Shown in pieces: positions 20,219-22,956 of a stretch of 22,956 nt of DNA. Origin of the DNA: a virus; the IMG/VR virus record IMGVR_UViG_3300042924_005166, positions 1-22,956 of that record, one strand, 5' to 3'. Each line of letters begins with the position of its first letter. Within the stretch, counting starts at the first letter, position 1. The position numbers and the translations under genes are program-made. Below the pieces are notes generated by a model that made no database searches, was not told where the DNA came from, and saw only the letters and a list, made by a program, of their open reading frames with translations.

Positions 20219-20515
20219 CTATTCGTCGTCTATAACATTGTCAAAATTAAACTCAAAATTCTTTGATGAATCTTCATCAAAAAAGTAAACCGTTTGTGGG
20301 TCTACTAGTGTATATATTCCAGCAATAGTAACTGTCCCACACATACAGCAGATTTCTACAGACCCGTGATTTATAATCTCTGGGCTATCTACTCCCACTA
20401 ACTTCATTAGAATACTTCCAGATTCGTTCATACTCTCTGGCTCCCAGCGGGCGTGCTCGTCTAGCCAGCACATTTCGCACATTGCCATAGGTACTTGAAC
20501 AGGTTCGGCTGCCAT
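20219..20515 (-). CDS. Small zinc-ribbon-like protein (98 aa)
   Basis: ATG 20515. Two Cys pairs, CEMC (13-16) and CCMC (56-59), separated by about 40 residues, fit a treble-clef or zinc-ribbon fold; WLDEHARWEPES follows the first pair. The C-terminal 30 residues are acidic and disordered (FDEDSSKNFEFNFDNVIDDE). Such small C-x2-C proteins are common in actinobacteriophages. It lies between a hypothetical gene and a WhiB gene in the same direction, so it probably belongs to the same regulatory group. Function unknown. Confidence 0.75.
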   Translation of the reverse strand: MAAEPVQVPMAMCEMCWLDEHARWEPESMNESGSILMKLVGVDSPEIINHGSVEICCMCGTVTIAGIYTLVDPQTVYFFDEDSSKNFEFNFDNVIDDE

Positions 20516-20534
20516 AGAACAATTCTAGTTCCTT

Positions 20535-20822
20535 TTAGTATCCTAGATTTGCTGCCACGCCATCAACATTTATACCTTTACGCCTTCTAATGACATTTCT
20601 TTCCTGAGGCGTAAGACCACCCCAAAAGCCAAAAGATTCGTGCTTTATGGCCCAATCAGCGCATTCGGTTGAGTGAATACACGACTTACATATTTGCTTC
20701 GCTACAGTGTAGTCTCCAACAGAGACAACAACAGACCTGTCATCTTTGTCTTCTAAGTAGAAGAACTCGACTCCAACTTCAGCGCACAACGGTTGATTAA
20801 AAGTCCAAGGCTCTTTAGCCAC
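20535..20822 (-). CDS. WhiB-family transcriptional regulator, minimal form (95 aa)
   Basis: All hallmark residues are present: Cys13, Cys45, Cys48 and Cys54 (C-x31-C-x2-C-x5-C) for a [4Fe-4S] cluster, and the GFWGG turn at 65-69, followed by a basic patch (ERNVIRRRKG) that contacts DNA in known WhiB proteins. Length is normal for the family (about 80-120). Start is GTG 20822. Phage WhiB proteins such as WhiBTM4 can inhibit the host WhiB2 and block septation, and others redirect sigma-A; either is possible here. Having two WhiB genes 730 bases apart is notable. Together they form the main evidence that the host is an actinobacterium. Confidence 0.94.
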   Translation of the reverse strand: MAKEPWTFNQPLCAEVGVEFFYLEDKDDRSVVVSVGDYTVAKQICKSCIHSTECADWAIKHESFGFWGGLTPQERNVIRRRKGINVDGVAANLGY

Positions 20823-20846
20823 GAAATACCTTCCCCAAGCATTCGA

Positions 20847-21161
20847 TTACTTATTTTTGTTTTCAAGCGCTCCTACTTCGTAGCCACAACCTGCGTAGCC
20901 AGCAATATCAATCCATGTGTCTGGTTGATATCCAGATTTAGATGCATAGCGGGCAACCTTTAGCCCAACCATCATCATTGCTACATCTTCATTGCTTATG
21001 GGGATTCCTAGAATTACAGACCAAATCTTTGCTGTTCTATCAAAATTATCCTCTGGTGCTCCATACTGCTTATTGCGGTCACTAGAAATAATCTTTGCTG
21101 CTTCTCTGAGGGCCTCGACCCGCAGAGAGTTTTGCTCTGGAACTGAACTATCTGTTGTCAT
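20847..21161 (-). CDS. DUF6378-type phage protein (104 aa)
   Basis: ATG 21161, overlapping the upstream gene's end by 14 bases. The core LREAAKIISSDRNKQYG, followed by PEDNF..TAKIWSVILG, then DVAMMMVGLKVARYA and TWIDIAGYAGCGYE, matches the DUF6378 family found widely in phages (an all-helical protein with a conserved PEDNF and D-x-AGY motif, resembling the MazG/all-alpha NTP-pyrophosphatase look). The family has no proven biochemical role; a nucleotide-related function is only a structural guess. Length agrees with the family, and there is no truncation. Confidence 0.85.
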   Translation of the reverse strand: MTTDSSVPEQNSLRVEALREAAKIISSDRNKQYGAPEDNFDRTAKIWSVILGIPISNEDVAMMMVGLKVARYASKSGYQPDTWIDIAGYAGCGYEVGALENKNK

Positions 21162-21357
21162 CTTTTATCCTTGCTATAACTTCTACTTGGTAACTTTTAC
21201 TTTTTTCTGCGTCAGTAACAGTTGTTTCATAGTTGACATACCTTAGCGGGTCTTCAGAGTCGTTGTCCACAAATGCTGAAATCTTCTCTGTAATTGTGTT
21301 TAGTATTTCTTCCTTATTGTCAGCAAGAAAACCAAACTTGTAAGTAATAGATTTCAT
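21148..21357 (-). CDS. Small hypothetical protein (69 aa)
   Basis: ATG 21357, two bases after the upstream gene's end; overlaps the DUF6378 gene by 14 bases. Begins KSITYKFGFLADNKEEILNTI and ends with a beta-strand/basic tail (SYQVEVIARIKDDNR). An alpha/beta fold of 3-4 strands with one helix seems likely. No recognisable family or metal site. Overlap and shared strand mark it as co-expressed with the neighbours. Confidence 0.68.
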   Translation of the reverse strand: MKSITYKFGFLADNKEEILNTITEKISAFVDNDSEDPLRYVNYETTVTDAEKSKSYQVEVIARIKDDNR

Positions 21358-21359
21358 TG

Positions 21360-21794
21360 CTAGACCAGTTTCTCTAAGTTCTCTGGCTTGAAGTGTGCTC
21401 CATCTATAACAGGGGTCTTTCCATCATTTGTTTTTACAATTATGTCTCCGTATCGAACACCAACAACTCTGCCTCTACGGCCATTCATTGCTGATTTTCC
21501 AGAGTCTTCATCAAAAGCGTTGTACATAACTCGGACAGTATCAGCAACTTTAATTGCCCCCGCTTGAGCCTTTACCCACTTTTCGTTTTTATCTTCTTGT
21601 ACTAGAGCATGACCTAGAGCAAGTTTTCCAAAAATATCAACAATATCTTTAGAGTTGTTTACTTTCATAGACTTGTTCTTTTCTTTAATCTGTTCCCAGA
21701 CTTCTAATAATTTGAGTACAGAGTCGCCTACAGCCTTTTTAGTTTTGTTCTGAGTAAGTTGTTCTTTTACCCAGTCCATATCTGCGTCGGACAT
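21360..21794 (-). CDS. Hypothetical protein with SH3/KOW-like C-terminal domain (144 aa)
   Basis: ATG 21794 behind a near-perfect ribosome site (AAGGAGGA, 4-5 base spacer), the strongest in the window, so it is probably highly translated. Residues 1-80 are helical and charged (KLLEVWEQIKEKNKS; DIFGKLALGHALV). Residues about 80-144 are beta-rich with the KOW/SH3 type pattern IKVADTVRVM ... GRRGRVVGVRYGDIIVKTNDG and an end DGAHFKPENLEKLV. KOW-type barrels bind RNA or protein. There is no enzymatic motif. Function unknown. Confidence 0.72.
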   Translation of the reverse strand: MSDADMDWVKEQLTQNKTKKAVGDSVLKLLEVWEQIKEKNKSMKVNNSKDIVDIFGKLALGHALVQEDKNEKWVKAQAGAIKVADTVRVMYNAFDEDSGKSAMNGRRGRVVGVRYGDIIVKTNDGKTPVIDGAHFKPENLEKLV

Positions 21795-21805
21795 TTTTCC
21801 TCCTT

Positions 21806-22828
21806 TTAGATTGTGTATGTTTTTTGGAGCAATACATTGCCCAAATTTTCCTTGACCTTAGACCAAGAAGGCAATGTTTCTATGTATAACTCTTTCTGCC
21901 GTCTTGCTAGTTCAAGTCTTTTTTCTGGCGTTAGTTCCTCTATTGCGGCAGGAAGTATTGACCACTCACTACCTAGATGAACTGTCTGACGCCAGTCAGT
22001 AGCCACAGGGACGCCCACAAAGAGCGCCTGAGACAGGCTAGGGAGCCACCAAGGGTTTCCATCTTTGTAGACCGAGATAAGGGCTCCAATGGAGTTATCT
22101 AAGCGTTCTAAGATGTCTTCGTTTGCTTCCCACTTACTTTGTCTGTAATTTACTACAGGCTTAGTAATATTCTCAAATGTCCTCAGCGCCCACTTACTCT
22201 TTTGGCTGTCTGAGCACCAATAATCTCCATCAACTAATTTAGTTCTGTAGCGTTGAATTTCTAAAAGCACAGAATCTGGAGCAACTAGAAACAACTTATT
22301 GTTGTCTATGGTTGGTATGTATTTAGAAATAACCTCTGGCTTAGACCAAGGGTAAGCAGGAATAATAGTCTTTGGCCAAGCCCCTGTGAATAACTTAGTA
22401 AGTCCAGAAAAGATATTGGCATAATTTTCTTGCTCTAAAGCCTGATTGTATTCACGCTTTTTTGAATAAAAAGGTTTTACTAAAGATTGTGGGTTGAGGT
22501 ATATCTCTCTAAGTCCAGCGTAAATTTTATGTGGGTCAGGGGTGTCTACAAATAAAGAAAGGTTGCCTAACTCCGATGCGTGTTTAATGACGGACAATGC
22601 GCCATAAATTCTGTGTGAGGTTACGTTTGTTGGTGAAGAAACGCCAACTATTACTGAGTCAAACTGGGACAAATATTCTTTATCAAACGCTACTGATGGG
22701 CTATCCCAAACAACTTCACAGCCCAACTCCGTGAGAGCCATATTTATAATTCCAGCAAAGGAAGGTGTTTTTTCATTAGAGTATGTAGATGCGTGTGATG
22801 CTGTGCATCCAGTAAGAAATACTTTCAT
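21806..22828 (-). CDS. Probable GT-B-like glycosyltransferase (340 aa)
   Basis: ATG 22828 behind AAGGAAGG. N-terminal half: VFLTGCTASHAS, then FAGIINMALTELGCEV with a Rossmann-like start, VIVGVSSPTN, and LFVDTPDP. C-terminal half: LFLVAPDSVLLEIQRYR; then NPWWLPSLSQALFVGVPVATDW, the region where GT-B enzymes hold the donor sugar (small-residue EA.xxGxPV-type motif). Length and two-lobe layout match phage glycosyltransferases of mycobacteriophage type; this is from memory and a structure match would be needed. It stands first in the minus-strand run, after an intergenic inverted repeat. The target may be phage DNA, a virion protein or a host glycan. No signal peptide or membrane segment. Confidence 0.72.
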   Translation of the reverse strand: MKVFLTGCTASHASTYSNEKTPSFAGIINMALTELGCEVVWDSPSVAFDKEYLSQFDSVIVGVSSPTNVTSHRIYGALSVIKHASELGNLSLFVDTPDPHKIYAGLREIYLNPQSLVKPFYSKKREYNQALEQENYANIFSGLTKLFTGAWPKTIIPAYPWSKPEVISKYIPTIDNNKLFLVAPDSVLLEIQRYRTKLVDGDYWCSDSQKSKWALRTFENITKPVVNYRQSKWEANEDILERLDNSIGALISVYKDGNPWWLPSLSQALFVGVPVATDWRQTVHLGSEWSILPAAIEELTPEKRLELARRQKELYIETLPSWSKVKENLGNVLLQKTYTI

Positions 22829-22847
22829 TGAACCTTCCTTTATTTAA

Positions 22848-22898
22848 GGATTATTAGGTGCTGGACTTACTTCCCCGAAAGAACAGCACCTAATAACC
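22848..22898. repeat. 13-base perfect inverted repeat between minus-strand genes
   Basis: Arms TTATTAGGTGCTG (22851-22863) and CAGCACCTAATAA (22884-22896), with flanking GG..CC pairing around one bulged base and a 20-base loop. On the minus-strand transcript it starts 12 bases after the stop of the upstream Pro/Ala-rich gene and ends 19 bases before the glycosyltransferase start. No U-run follows, so it is at best an atypical terminator; an RNA processing site, attenuator or protein-binding operator is also possible. Confidence 0.65.
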
Positions 22899-22910
22899 AC
22901 ATTTATTTAT

Positions 22911-22956
22911 TTAGAACGGCGCTTGCGGTGCTGCTGCAATTGGCGCTGGAGCAGGT
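22911..22956 (-). CDS. C-terminal end of a Pro/Ala-rich protein (5' part outside window)
   Basis: On the minus strand, a frame open from the window edge ends in TAA at 22911-22913 and reads PAPAPIAAAPQAPF. Pro/Ala-rich tails of this sort end several phage proteins, and the stop is followed by an AT-rich stretch and then the strong inverted repeat. Only 14 codons are visible, so the protein cannot be named. The other frames give less protein-like sequence. Confidence 0.5.
   Translation of the reverse strand, partial: PAPAPIAAAPQAPF

Overview
The window looks like part of a large tailed-phage genome whose host is an actinobacterium, probably an AT-rich aquatic one. Phage origin is inferred from a long run of modular tail-fibre genes (collagen-like Gly-X-Thr fibres, sugar-binding-type repeats, a beta-propeller), tight packing with overlapping stop/start codons, and many short genes of unknown function. 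The host guess rests on two WhiB-type genes on the minus strand, a family restricted to actinobacteria and their phages, plus the low GC by eye. No terminase, capsid, polymerase, integrase, tRNA or rRNA gene is visible, so lysogeny and exact phage type cannot be judged.

Layout. (1) 1-12509, plus strand: distal tail and fibre genes. Three collagen-like proteins (the first cut by the window edge) share domains and stretches of identical DNA. Between and after them lie a seven-repeat propeller-like protein, a 51-codon gene, three small tail proteins, a 1463-residue fibre with ten carbohydrate-binding-like repeats, and a 344-residue structural protein. A roughly 65-residue module occurs four times in two of these genes, apparently inserted into otherwise continuous domains. 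(2) 12583-14053: two genes of unknown function. (3) 14046-19309: an accessory block containing a U32-like/methyltransferase fusion, a membrane transporter preceded by a structured leader or promoter region, a DUF-type phage protein, a small Cys-rich protein, a GT2 glycosyltransferase with a helical-repeat tail, and a stand-alone methyltransferase. (4) 19275-22956, minus strand: two WhiB-like regulators (one with an extra zinc ribbon), a zinc-ribbon protein, a DUF6378 protein, three small unknown proteins, a GT-B-like glycosyltransferase, a strong intergenic inverted repeat, and the C-terminal end of a Pro/Ala-rich protein.

Working together (inference): block 1 builds the host-contacting tip of the virion. 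Block 3 could decorate something with sugar and methyl groups; the Thr-rich collagen-like fibres next door, host surface glycans, or a small molecule are all possible targets. Block 4 looks like a regulatory module acting on host transcription. The two blocks converge at 19275-19309, where the last genes of each strand overlap at their 3' ends.
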